DNA of 64,000 bases from Caulobacter endophyticus (GTDB lineage: Bacteria; Pseudomonadota; Alphaproteobacteria; Caulobacterales; Caulobacteraceae): NCBI RefSeq assembly GCF_029543245.1, contig NZ_JARQWV010000014.1, positions 62,001 to 126,000 of the forward strand, written 5' to 3'. The notes under the pieces were generated by a model. It ran no database searches and was not told the origin of the DNA. It was given only the letters and a program-made list of their open reading frames with translations. The position numbers were made by a program, and so were the translations under genes. Shown here one piece after another: positions 1-8,005 of the stretch. Positions within the stretch are counted from its first letter, which is position 1, and every line of letters starts with the position of its first letter.

Positions 1-1197
1 GAGAACGGCCACTATGTCGGCGTGGGCGGCCTGGCCTCCCTGCTCGCCTCGCACCGCCGCAAGCAGCGCGAGGCCCGCGAGGCCATGGGCCTGGTCGAGC
101 GCATGGCGCACGACATCGGCCTGCACCTGGAAGGCGTCCAGGCCTTCACCGACCGGCTGGAGCAGCAGCGCCTTGCGCCCGACGCGGCCGCCTGCGTGCG
201 CGCCATCAGCGACACCAGCCGCGACATGAGCGAGATCCTCGGCCGGGCCATGGACCTGCATCGGGCCGCGACCGGCGGACTGTCGCTGTCGCCCGAACCG
301 ACCCGCCTGCGCGATCTGGCCGACGCCGTCGAGGCCCGATGGGCCCCGCGGGCCGCCGAAAGCGGCTCGACCCTGCTGTTCTCCTACGACGGCGAGCCCG
401 AAGCCGCCGCCCTGGTCGACCCCTCGCGCCTGCTGCAGGTGTTCGACGCCCTGATCGACGGCGCACTGGCCCATGGCCGCGGTGTCATCGAGGCCAGCCT
501 GAGGGCCCGCCTCGACGACGGCCGCCTGCGCCTGGAAGGCGACGTGCGCGACAACGCCGCCGCCGTCACCGCCGAGGAACGCCTGGCCCGGGTGTTCGAC
601 CCGCTCGGCGAAGGCCGCATGGACGACCGCGCCGAGATGGCCCTGGGCGTGGGCATGGCCCTGGCTCACCGCGTGCTGCGCGAGATGGGCGGCCAGGTGC
701 GCGCCGAGCCCAATCGCGGCGCCGGCCTGACCCTGCGCTTCGCCCTCACCGCCCCGGTCGCCCAGGTCGATACCGACGACCACGAGGACCTCAGCGTCTC
801 GGCCCGCCCGGCCCACATCCTGATCGTCGACGACAACGCCACCAACCGCATGGTCGCAGAGGCGCTGTGCGAGATGTTCGACTGCACCTCCGAGCAGGTG
901 GTCGACGGTGTGGAAGCCGTAGAGGCCGCCCGCACCGGCCGCTTCGACCTGATCCTGATGGACATCAAGATGCCCCGCATGGACGGGGTGACCGCCACCC
1001 GCGCCATTCGCGAACTGCCCGGCCCGGCCGGCGCCGCGCCCATCGTCGCCCTGACCGCCAACGCCGGCCCCGAGGACGTCGCCGTCTACCTGGCCGCCGG
1101 CATGCAGGACGTGGTTGAAAAGCCGATCAAGCCCGAGCGCCTGGCCATCGTGCTGAGCGCCCTGCTGGGCGGCGAGGACGAACAGGAAGCCGCCTGA
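1..1197 (+). CDS. Hybrid sensor histidine kinase/response regulator, 5'-truncated by window edge
   Basis: The reading frame is open from base 1, so the N-terminus lies outside the window; 398 codons are visible. In order: a DHp-like segment with an AHDIG H-box near residue 40, an HATPase-like region (about 105-250), and a receiver domain (about 271-390) with the acidic pair in LIVDDN, phospho-acceptor Asp321 in LILMDIKMP, and the conserved Thr/Lys in ALTANA and EKPIKP. The ATP-binding part is poor: the N-box position reads ALIDGAL with no Asn, and the G1 position reads VRDNAAAV with no glycines, while the G2 region (GVGMALAH) is roughly kept. The receiver looks fully functional. Inference: a phosphorelay protein whose kinase activity may be weak or lost. 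What it controls is unknown. Confidence 0.85.
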   Translation, partial: ENGHYVGVGGLASLLASHRRKQREAREAMGLVERMAHDIGLHLEGVQAFTDRLEQQRLAPDAAACVRAISDTSRDMSEILGRAMDLHRAATGGLSLSPEPTRLRDLADAVEARWAPRAAESGSTLLFSYDGEPEAAALVDPSRLLQVFDALIDGALAHGRGVIEASLRARLDDGRLRLEGDVRDNAAAVTAEERLARVFDPLGEGRMDDRAEMALGVGMALAHRVLREMGGQVRAEPNRGAGLTLRFALTAPVAQVDTDDHEDLSVSARPAHILIVDDNATNRMVAEALCEMFDCTSEQVVDGVEAVEAARTGRFDLILMDIKMPRMDGVTATRAIRELPGPAGAAPIVALTANAGPEDVAVYLAAGMQDVVEKPIKPERLAIVLSALLGGEDEQEAA

Positions 1198-1226
1198 TCC
1201 ACCGGTCAGCGCACCAGTAGATCGCA

Positions 1227-1265
1227 GCTCAACTTACCCGAAAGCGTAACCCTGATAAGTTGCGC
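1227..1265. repeat. Inverted repeat upstream of luxR
   Basis: Arms GCTCAACTTA (1227-1236) and TAAGTTGCGC (1256-1265) pair with one mismatch over a 19-nt spacer. The same 7-mer TAAGTTG recurs at 1334-1340, just before the luxR ribosome binding site. It may be a hairpin ending the kinase transcript, but it has no T-tract. It may equally be a set of operator half-sites. Confidence 0.4.
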
Positions 1266-1366
1266 CAAGTGTTGGCTTCAGTAAAGCCCGCGACACATCG
1301 ACGCCGCTACTGGCGCCATCGTTACAGCACCTCTAAGTTGATGGAGGAGCGGGAGACGATAGCGTC

Positions 1367-2095
1367 GTGTTGAATTCGGCCGAACAGCAGGCTTGGGAAT
1401 TCCTGAGCAAGGCGCCGCATTACGGCGCCCCGGCCGAGGTCGAAGCCCATTTCGGGCGCGCCCTGGCCGCCTTCGGCTACGACCGCTTCGCCGCCACCCT
1501 GGTCAACGCCGAGCGCTACGGCAAGGAGCCGCCGGCCCTGTCGCGCCAGGACTTCGAGACCTGGGACGCGCGCTACTGGAGCGAGCGTCACGTCGTCCAC
1601 GATCCCTGCGTCAAGCTGCTGCTGAAATCCTCCAAGTCGTTCGCCTGGAGCGACGCCAAGCCGCTGGGCGACCAGCGGGCACAGGCCATGTGGGGCGAAG
1701 CCTCGGAGTTCGGCATGAACGACGGCTACGTCGTGCGCGTGTTCGGTCCGGCCGGCCACGAGGTGCTGATCCGCATGTCGACCGCTGCGCCCGACACCGA
1801 CCCGGCCAACCGCGCCGTGGTCGAGAGCCTGGCCACGGTGTTCGGCACTATCATGCTCAAGCACTGGGAATTGCAGGACGACAACCCCGACTACGGCGTG
1901 ATCTCCGAACGCCAGGCCCAGTGCCTCTACTGGGCCAGCCGCGGCAAGACCGACTGGGAGATCGGGGCCATCCTCGAACTGTCGCCGCGCACCGTCCACC
2001 ACCACATCGAGGCCGCCAAGAAGCGGCTGGGCGTGGTCAAGCGCCAGGAAGCGGTGATGAAAGCCGGCGAACTGGGCCTGCTGAAGGCCGGCTGA
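1367..2095 (+). CDS. LuxR-family quorum-sensing transcriptional regulator
   Basis: 242 aa. The N-terminal autoinducer-binding domain (about 15-165) keeps the acyl-homoserine-lactone pocket pattern known from TraR: Trp66, Tyr70, Asp79-Pro80 and Trp94 have the same spacing as TraR W57/Y61/D70/W85. The C-terminal GerE-type HTH (about 175-240) has the Gly and TVHHHI recognition-helix pattern. The start is GTG, chosen because GGAGGAGCGGGAG lies just upstream at 1343-1355. The next gene on the same strand is a luxI-type synthase, so this is a cognate R/I pair. Inferred role: it binds the AHL made by the neighbour and controls that gene and others. Signal chain length cannot be told from sequence. 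Confidence 0.93.
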   Translation: MLNSAEQQAWEFLSKAPHYGAPAEVEAHFGRALAAFGYDRFAATLVNAERYGKEPPALSRQDFETWDARYWSERHVVHDPCVKLLLKSSKSFAWSDAKPLGDQRAQAMWGEASEFGMNDGYVVRVFGPAGHEVLIRMSTAAPDTDPANRAVVESLATVFGTIMLKHWELQDDNPDYGVISERQAQCLYWASRGKTDWEIGAILELSPRTVHHHIEAAKKRLGVVKRQEAVMKAGELGLLKAG

Positions 2096-2294
2096 GCGCC
2101 CACGCGCGCCACGCTGGAATATGAAATTTCACAACCTTGAATGTGCACCGATCATCTGTTAGGTGTTCGACTTATCGCGTCGCATGCGCGCGGCATGGGC
2201 TGGCGCGATCCTTTTGCGCCGGGGTGTGCGCCAGCGCACAGAAGCGTTTTTCCCGATCATCGGTAATGCCCCCACGGACTGGGGCGGTGCGCGC

Positions 2295-2312
2295 ATAGGC
2301 CGTTTGGCCTAT
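2295..2312 (+). promoter_or_regulatory. Candidate lux box upstream of luxI
   Basis: ATAGGCC-GTTT-GGCCTAT is a perfect 7-4-7 inverted repeat, 18 bp in all. Its downstream edge is 56 nt before the synthase ATG. A CATACT hexamer at 2329-2334 is a reasonable -10 for a promoter whose -35 region overlaps the palindrome, as in LuxR-activated promoters. Lux boxes are typically 18-20 bp dyads; this one does not match the Vibrio consensus, so function is inferred from position and symmetry. Confidence 0.6.
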
Positions 2313-2368
2313 CGGCGATTGGGCGGATCATACTGCCTAATGCGGGCTGTCCAGAACGGGGGACAGCC

Positions 2369-3190
2369 ATGATCCACATCATCACCTGCGAAAACCGCCA
2401 CCTCTACGGGCCCCAGCTCTGGGCCATGCACGAGGAACGCCGCAAACAGTGCGTCGAGAAGAACGGCTGGGTCGACCTGGTCGTGCTCGACGGCGGCGAG
2501 GTCGACGACTACGACGACGCCCGCGCCATCTACCTGCTGGGCTTCGACGACGACATGCAGCTCGAGGTCGGCCTGCGCCTGCGGCCCACCGACGACCGCT
2601 GCATGCTGGCCGACAAGTTCGCCCACCTGATCGCTCCCGGCGAGACGCCCAAGAAGGGTCATGACGTCTGGGAAGCCAGCCGCCTGTTCACCACCGAGGC
2701 CTATCGCGCCAAGAAAGGCCAGGGTCGGGGAACGCGCGTGTTCGAGGCCTGGGCCGCAGCCATGGAGCTGGCCCTGGTCAACAACGTCACCCGCTTCGTC
2801 GGCATGATCGACATGGCCCTCTATCCCGGGATCATGAACTCGCCGATCGACACCCGGCTGGTCGGACTGCCTCGCCCCTATGCGTTCGGTGTCGTCGCCG
2901 GCTCGGAAATTCTCCTGTCGCGAGAACTGCTTCAGCGGGTGCGCGAATCGATCGCCATCGAATCGACGGTCGGCTATCACGTCGACGAACTCGACCTGCG
3001 GGCCTTCGGCGATCTCGCCTCCGTTCAGCGTCAGGTGCTGCGGGCTATGACGCCCCAAATTCTTCCGGGTTCGGAGCGCGACGAAACCCTTTCCGCAGAA
3101 GCGCTGTACCGCTTGCACGACGCGAGCGGCCAGGCTCGGCGGATCTGGAATCATCGTGATCAGAAACCGGAGTTTCAGCTTAACGCTTAG
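2369..3190 (+). CDS. LuxI-family acyl-homoserine-lactone synthase
   Basis: 273 aa, long for the family (usually 190-230 aa); the extra length is C-terminal. The residues that define AHL synthases are present: Arg24/Arg25 in the EERRK stretch, Trp34, Asp46 and Asp50 around DDYDDA, Arg70/Arg72, Phe84, and the Glu102-x2-Arg105 pair. The usual Phe28 position is Cys/Val. The enzyme joins S-adenosylmethionine and an acyl donor to make an AHL. GGGGGAC lies before the ATG. It is 273 nt downstream of the luxR gene on the same strand, with its own candidate lux box, so it is probably autoinduced. The acyl donor (ACP or CoA) is unknown. Confidence 0.92.
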   Translation: MIHIITCENRHLYGPQLWAMHEERRKQCVEKNGWVDLVVLDGGEVDDYDDARAIYLLGFDDDMQLEVGLRLRPTDDRCMLADKFAHLIAPGETPKKGHDVWEASRLFTTEAYRAKKGQGRGTRVFEAWAAAMELALVNNVTRFVGMIDMALYPGIMNSPIDTRLVGLPRPYAFGVVAGSEILLSRELLQRVRESIAIESTVGYHVDELDLRAFGDLASVQRQVLRAMTPQILPGSERDETLSAEALYRLHDASGQARRIWNHRDQKPEFQLNA

Positions 3191-3301
3191 GCGGAGCCCA
3201 AGCTCCACCTCAGCGACGTAGCGCCGCACCTGTCCTAGCTCGGCTTTCGCCAACGCCCCGGTCGTGTCATTTTACACAAACAACCGTTGGAGGCGAAAAA
3301 G

Positions 3302-3733
3302 TTGAGTGAAGAAACCGAAGGCCGGCGACCCAACCCGGTCGATCTGCACGTCGGCGGTCGAGTCCGTATGCGTCGCAAGCTGTTGGGCGTGAGCCAGGAA
3401 CAACTGGCCGATTCCCTGGGCCTGACGTTCCAGCAGGTCCAGAAGTACGAGCGTGGCGCCAACCGCGTCAGCGCTTCGAAACTGTATGAGATCGCCCGCA
3501 CCCTGCAGGTGCCGGTGTCCTTCTTCTTCGACGGCCTTGCCGACCCGATGAGCGGCGCCGAAGAGGACGAAGTCGGCCACCACGCCGAACGCGTCGTTCA
3601 GGAATTCCTGACCACGCCGGAAGGCCTGGAACTGGCCGAAGTGTTCCCGAAGATCAACCGCGGCCGCGTCCGTCGCCAAGTGCTGGACCTCGTCCGCGCC
3701 ATGGCCGAGGAAGCCGCCCGCGCCGACGCCTGA
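3302..3733 (+). CDS. XRE-family HTH transcriptional regulator
   Basis: 143 aa from the TTG at 3302, chosen because GGAGG at 3289-3293 is 8 nt upstream; the TTG at 3287 overlaps that Shine-Dalgarno. A Cro/C1-type HTH covers residues about 17-72, with a recognition-helix region reading LTFQQVQKYERG followed by NRVSASKLYEIA. The C-terminal half is acidic and helical with no known domain. This is a common small alphaproteobacterial regulator. A paralogue with nearly the same HTH lies at 8006-8395. It follows luxI in the same orientation but has its own 111-nt leader and a strong terminator behind it, so it is probably a separate unit. Target genes are unknown. Confidence 0.88.
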   Translation: MSEETEGRRPNPVDLHVGGRVRMRRKLLGVSQEQLADSLGLTFQQVQKYERGANRVSASKLYEIARTLQVPVSFFFDGLADPMSGAEEDEVGHHAERVVQEFLTTPEGLELAEVFPKINRGRVRRQVLDLVRAMAEEAARADA

Positions 3734-3764
3734 TCCTCGCGACCACCGAGTAAAAGCTTAGAAG

Positions 3765-3794
3765 AGCCTCGCCTCCCCCCAGGCGAGGCTTTTT
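3765..3794 (+). terminator. Rho-independent terminator of the XRE gene
   Basis: A perfect 10-bp stem, AGCCTCGCCT / AGGCGAGGCT, closes a C6 loop and is followed by TTTT. It lies 32 nt after the XRE stop codon. Confidence 0.9.
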
Positions 3795-3808
3795 CTATGG
3801 AAGACGCC

Positions 3809-4162
3809 TTAGCCGGTGCTGGCCCGGCTCTGGGCCGCCAGCCAGATCCGCTTAGCGGTCTGCAGGCTGGCGGGGGCGAGGCCCCGCAGGTCGTGGCTGC
3901 GCAGGAAGGTCACGCCCAGCTCGCGATCCTTGCGCCAGGCCACCTTCACGTCGTGGGCGAAGCCGCCGACCAGGTCGACCAGTTGCAGGCTAGCGGGCGG
4001 GGTCGAGCCCGAAAGCATCAGGATGCGCGCGCCGCCGTCCGAGACGTCCTTGATCACGCAGTCCCAGGCGAAGGCGCCGCACAGCACCTTGCCCGACCTG
4101 TTGGTGTTCAGGCGCGGCGCAGCGCGACGATCGGCCCCCGTGCCTGAATCAAACCTCGACAT
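3809..4162 (-). CDS. PilZ domain protein (c-di-GMP effector)
   Basis: 117 aa, a single PilZ domain. Both c-di-GMP binding motifs are intact: an RxxxR motif in DRRAAPR near residue 12-16, and DxSxxG in DVSDGG near residue 40. It is therefore expected to bind the second messenger and act through protein contacts in the cytoplasm. It is convergent with the XRE gene and sits 96 nt from the Tad operon, which is also on the minus strand and ends upstream of it. A link to pilus or holdfast control is plausible but only positional. Confidence 0.87.
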   Translation of the reverse strand: MSRFDSGTGADRRAAPRLNTNRSGKVLCGAFAWDCVIKDVSDGGARILMLSGSTPPASLQLVDLVGGFAHDVKVAWRKDRELGVTFLRSHDLRGLAPASLQTAKRIWLAAQSRASTG

Positions 4163-4258
4163 GACCTCAACAACGCACGGCGCGGTTAATCGGTCGTCGT
4201 TTTAGGTGGTTTTTCCGCCGTTTACCCAAGCTTGGCAGTGGATGAACGCGGGGACGGG

Positions 4259-4645
4259 TCAGGCCGCGTCGCGCCCGGGCTCTGGACGCCAGCCATTGGC
4301 CAGCAGGTCCAGCGCCATCAGGTGCGCCAGCTCCAGCACCTGGCCTTCCAGGCTGTCGAGCAGCTCCAGGCGGCGCGCCGGCGACGGCGTGTGGGCGTAG
4401 AGGGCGCACAGCACGTGCAGGCGGGCGCGGATGCTGGGCGGCTGGAAGTCCGAGTGCAGCACGGACGGCGCCGACAGCTCGGCCTCGGAGACCCCGAGAC
4501 GTCCGAACGCTCCGGCGGGCGCGTCCTCGGGCGCCTCGCCCAGGCCCGGCCACGATTGCCCATGGCGCTGTCCGTGACCCTGCTGCTCGTACGACTTCCT
4601 GGACATGATCGAACTACGCTTTCCTTCCTCGGGGTTAGAACTCAT
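4259..4645 (-). CDS. Hypothetical protein coupled to tadG
   Basis: 128 aa with no recognised domain. The first third is polar, with Gly, Gln and His; the C-terminal half is helical and Leu-rich (about 70-115). It starts in a TGATG overlap with the tadG-like stop codon, so it is very likely translationally coupled and part of the Tad operon. A downstream ATG at 4606 with a purine-rich GAGGAAGGAAAG upstream is an alternative start. No signal peptide or membrane segment is seen. Function unknown; the context suggests an accessory of the pilin-like proteins. Confidence 0.6.
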   Translation of the reverse strand: MSSNPEEGKRSSIMSRKSYEQQGHGQRHGQSWPGLGEAPEDAPAGAFGRLGVSEAELSAPSVLHSDFQPPSIRARLHVLCALYAHTPSPARRLELLDSLEGQVLELAHLMALDLLANGWRPEPGRDAA

Positions 4646-6294
4646 CAGGCCACCAGGGCCGGGACGCCGCAGCGCATGCCGTTGGTCCTCACGTCGGCCT
4701 CGCCCAGACCCACGCCCACCAGGGCGGTCAGACGGTTGATCGCCACGTCGAGCGGCGCGGCGGCGGCCGAAAGCACGGGCTTGAGGGCCGTCAGGATCGC
4801 GGACTCGCCCAGGCCCAGTTGCAGGCCCAGCAGGTTGACGTCCAGCGACAGGTCGCCCAGCAGCGTCGCGACCGTGGTGGAGACCAGATCGTTGGTCTTG
4901 ACGGTCTTGACCGTGCCGGCCTTCACGTCGGCGCTGCTGAACACGACATTGCGGAACGAGGCCCCGCCCAGGTCGACCTTGGACGAGCCGTCGACGGTGA
5001 ACAGCGGCGCCTGGACGATCCGGGCCTTGGTCGGGCTGAGCCCCACCTTGAAGTTGGACAGCTTGCTGGTGTCGATCTGGCCGATGGTCAGCGAGCCGAC
5101 GCTGGGCTTGACCGCCAGGGTGGTCGTGCGGGCCTTGCAGTCCAGCGCCGCCAGCTTGGCCTCGCCGGAGGCCAGCTCCACCAGCAGCGGGACCTTGACC
5201 TGCGCCAGACCGCCGAGGATGCCCGAGCCCAGCAGCTTGGCCTCGACATAGAGCCGGGTCTGGGCGGTGCGGATGACCACCGACTTGTCCTGCGTCACGG
5301 TCATGTAGGGCGAGTTGTTCATCGGCTCGCCGATGGCCAGCCAGGCGTCGACATCGGCTAGGCCCGGGATGGCGGTCCCCAGGTCGAGCTGGACCTGCCG
5401 GGCGCCGTTGCTGAGCATCAGCATGGCGTTGGCCAGTTGCATGGCGTCCGTGCCGATGCCCGCGCTGGAGCCGCCGGCCACATGGTCCTGGCCGCCGTAG
5501 GGACCAAGGTCGACCAGGGTGCTGAGCTTGACGCTCTCGCTGGAGGCCGTGGCCGAGGCCAGCACGGTGGCGGCGCTGGCCGCGCGGCTCTCGCCGGCGG
5601 CGTTGAGCACATCCGACAGCACCGACAGCGCCTTGCCGGTCTTGACGTCGGTCGCCAGCAGGTCGTCGTAGCTGGCGGCGTTGATCCCCAGCTTGGCGTC
5701 CAGGGCGTCGAGATAGGTGAAGAGGTCGACATCGGCCTGGGCCAGGGCGTCGTAATCCATCACCGACAGGCTGACCTTGCTGCCGGTCAGGCCGCTCAAG
5801 AGAGCATTGGCGACACCGGCGTCGAGGCTCGCCAGTCGCGTGCCGATCGAGAAACTGGCCAGGTCGGCCCGCGTGGCCGTCGCCTGGCGGCGGATCGGGA
5901 CGGACTTCCGGCCAAGCAGGGCCTGGGCGAAGATCAGGCTGGCTTCGCCTTGCAGGGTGACGCGCACGGCGTCGGGTTCGGTCTCGCCGGGCTGGAAGCG
6001 CTTGTCGGGTCCGCCGGCCGCGCGCGGATCATAGCGGCCGCGGACGACGTTCGCCGTCACCGTCGCGCCGATCGGGTTGACCGCCAGCGTGGCGTCGGCG
6101 GCGGCCTGCGCCCGGGCGAGATCGCCGGCGGCGGCCAGGGCCGCCAGGTCGGCCACGCCCTGCAGGCGGCGCGACTGCAGATAGACAGAGCCGAGATCGA
6201 CGGCCATGGCGGCCAGGCCGACGCCGCCGGTCAGCGCGGCCGCGGCGATGATCGCCACGCCGCCTTCCTGGTCGCGGAGCCAGCGGCGCAGCAT
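4645..6294 (-). CDS. TadG-like pilus assembly protein
   Basis: 549 aa. The N-terminus is a TadG/DUF2134-type anchor: a short basic stretch (MLRRWLRDQEGG) followed by a hydrophobic helix (about 13-36) and an Ala-rich segment. The rest is a large extracytoplasmic domain rich in Ser, Thr, Val and Leu with no catalytic motif visible. TadG-family proteins are linked to Flp/Tad pilus biogenesis and sit in the inner membrane facing the periplasm. It starts immediately after the tadE-like stop codon, forming one operon with it and with the 128-aa gene behind. The rest of the Tad secretion machinery is not in this window. Confidence 0.85.
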   Translation of the reverse strand: MLRRWLRDQEGGVAIIAAAALTGGVGLAAMAVDLGSVYLQSRRLQGVADLAALAAAGDLARAQAAADATLAVNPIGATVTANVVRGRYDPRAAGGPDKRFQPGETEPDAVRVTLQGEASLIFAQALLGRKSVPIRRQATATRADLASFSIGTRLASLDAGVANALLSGLTGSKVSLSVMDYDALAQADVDLFTYLDALDAKLGINAASYDDLLATDVKTGKALSVLSDVLNAAGESRAASAATVLASATASSESVKLSTLVDLGPYGGQDHVAGGSSAGIGTDAMQLANAMLMLSNGARQVQLDLGTAIPGLADVDAWLAIGEPMNNSPYMTVTQDKSVVIRTAQTRLYVEAKLLGSGILGGLAQVKVPLLVELASGEAKLAALDCKARTTTLAVKPSVGSLTIGQIDTSKLSNFKVGLSPTKARIVQAPLFTVDGSSKVDLGGASFRNVVFSSADVKAGTVKTVKTNDLVSTTVATLLGDLSLDVNLLGLQLGLGESAILTALKPVLSAAAAPLDVAINRLTALVGVGLGEADVRTNGMRCGVPALVA

Positions 6295-6720
6295 TCAATA
6301 GCCTCCCAGGCGCACCGAGGCCTGGCGCGTGATCATGCTCGAGGGCATCGGCGCGATCTTGGCGAAGGCGAAGACCACGGTGTTGGAAGCGTCATAGGAC
6401 ACCGAAACCACGGCCCGGTCCGTGCGCTCGCTGACGGTGGTCTTGAGCAGGGCGGCGCTCAGTCCGGCGTAGTCGGCCGCGCCCTGGGTCGCGGCGGCCT
6501 TGGCCAGGGACTCGCGCTCGGCGCCGTTGAGGCCGGCCACGGCCGCCCGCGCGGCGTCGTTGGCGACCTGCTGCACCGAGTGAGCCATCCAGAAATAGGT
6601 CCCCCACCCGAGCATGCCGACCAGGAGAACGATAAGCATCGGGCAGACCAGCGCGAACTCGACCAGGGCCGTACCCGCCTGGTCGCCGCCGAACCTGCTG
6701 AAGAACCGCTGTCTGCGCAT
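6295..6720 (-). CDS. TadE-family pseudopilin-like protein
   Basis: 141 aa from the ATG at 6720. GGGAGGCG sits 5-6 nt upstream of that ATG, while the upstream GTG at 6735 would overlap it. The family hallmark is present: a basic N-terminus, then GTALVEFALVCPML with the Glu typical of TadE-like prepilins, and a transmembrane helix (about 22-45). The remaining residues are periplasmic. It is first in a tadE-tadG-hypothetical operon. The 260-nt gap to the divergent Phd-PAS gene must hold its promoter. Confidence 0.88.
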   Translation of the reverse strand: MRRQRFFSRFGGDQAGTALVEFALVCPMLIVLLVGMLGWGTYFWMAHSVQQVANDAARAAVAGLNGAERESLAKAAATQGAADYAGLSAALLKTTVSERTDRAVVSVSYDASNTVVFAFAKIAPMPSSMITRQASVRLGGY

Positions 6721-6980
6721 AGGCGCCTCCCGCACCTGTTCCTTGGTGGGACGAACCTAGGCCGTGGTTGGCTGCGGCGGAGTTTTTGCGGAAAATCCGC
6801 GTTATTTGAAGTTCGCGCATAAGGAAATGCGGCTCGCTGCGACGTTGTGCCACTGGGTCGGAGCCGTTGTTCCCAAACTCCCGTGGCGGTAACTTTAAGT
6901 CGCAACCGACCAACCATTCCGAGAGTTTGTTTCAGCGATTGCGTAGCGTCCGGATTTTGCGTGGATCTGGAGAAAGAGAC

Positions 6981-7883
6981 ATGAAGTCGCGCGACATCGC
7001 GCCGGCCCGGGTGACCGCCGGAGAGATAAGCAGAAACTTTGGCCAGTGGCAGGACGTGGCCCTGTCAGGCCCGGTGATCGTGACCCATCACGGCCGCCCC
7101 CGCGTCGTGATGATCTCGGCCGAGCACTACGCGGCCGCGGGTCTCGACGAGGGACCAGCCGGATTCGACAACGACTCCGCCCTGCAGACTGTCGAGACGG
7201 CCCGTTCGGCGATCCTTGGCCATCTCAACGAAGCCTTCGTGGCGCTGGACCCCGACCTGCGGATCACCGCGGTCAACACCGTCTTCGAGGACCTCAAGGG
7301 CGCCAGCGCCGCTCAGTTGGTCGGCCTGGCCTGGAACGAGGTGTTCAGCGCCCCGGTGCAGGCCCTGATCGGCGAGCAGTTCCGCCGCGTGCTGCGCACC
7401 GGCGAGACGCTGGAGTTCGAATCCGAATCCACCGTGCAGTCGGGGCGGTCGTTCGGCGTGCGGGTGTTCCCCTACCCCGGCGGCGTGGCGGCCCTGTTCG
7501 TCAACCGCACCGAGGAACGCGACCTGCGCGCCCGCCTCGACCGCGCCTCGGCGCTGGAGGCGGCGTTGTCGGTGCTGCCCGGCGTAGCCACCGCGCGCCT
7601 GAACATCCGAGGCGTGCTGGCCGCGATGGATGCCGACTTCCTGCGGCTGACCGGCTTTTCGGACGCCGAGCTGCGCGACTGCCGGCTCAGCGACATCGTG
7701 CGTCCGGCCGAACGCCGCGCCCTGACCCAGGCCATCGAGCACGCCTTGCAGGGCGAAGCCCCCGCCCGCCTGCCGGTGACCCTGCTGGTCAAGGACGGCG
7801 CCGAGCGCGTGGTCGAACTGGCCCTGGCCACGATCCGTCGGGACGGGGTTCCCGAGGGCGTGCTGGCGGTGCTGTCGGCCTGA
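6981..7883 (+). CDS. Phd/YefM-like domain fused to two PAS domains
   Basis: 300 aa from the ATG at 6981, with GGAG in GGATCTGGAGAAAGAGAC ahead; longer upstream reading has no RBS. Residues about 8-50 look like the Phd/YefM antitoxin DNA-binding fold (VTAGEISRNFGQWQDVAL, then HGRPRVVMISAEHY). Residues about 70-180 and 185-298 are two PAS-like domains, the first opening with LNEAFVALDPDLRITAVN and the second containing ADFLRLTGFSDAEL. No toxin gene is adjacent and no kinase, GGDEF or EAL domain follows. Inference: a one-component sensor-regulator that borrowed an antitoxin DNA-binding domain. It lies directly upstream of an XRE gene on the same strand. Confidence 0.8.
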   Translation: MKSRDIAPARVTAGEISRNFGQWQDVALSGPVIVTHHGRPRVVMISAEHYAAAGLDEGPAGFDNDSALQTVETARSAILGHLNEAFVALDPDLRITAVNTVFEDLKGASAAQLVGLAWNEVFSAPVQALIGEQFRRVLRTGETLEFESESTVQSGRSFGVRVFPYPGGVAALFVNRTEERDLRARLDRASALEAALSVLPGVATARLNIRGVLAAMDADFLRLTGFSDAELRDCRLSDIVRPAERRALTQAIEHALQGEAPARLPVTLLVKDGAERVVELALATIRRDGVPEGVLAVLSA

Positions 7884-8005
7884 TCCGGCGCAGTTGAACT
7901 TGACCGGATGGAATATTCGCGCGGGCGAGCCGGCCTGAGCGCTTGTTTTTTCGACGCCCTCGGGGCAAAGCCAAAACGTTGATTTTCGTATACGGAAATA
8001 ACGTC

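Noticed and set aside
4163..4205. A possible CtrA box (TTAA half-site) before the PilZ gene
   Set aside because: The second TTAA half at the required 7-nt spacing is missing.
6874..6929. CAAACTC...GAGTTTG inverted repeat between tadE and the Phd-PAS gene
   Set aside because: The arms are 7 nt with a 42-nt spacer; too weak to call without comparison data.
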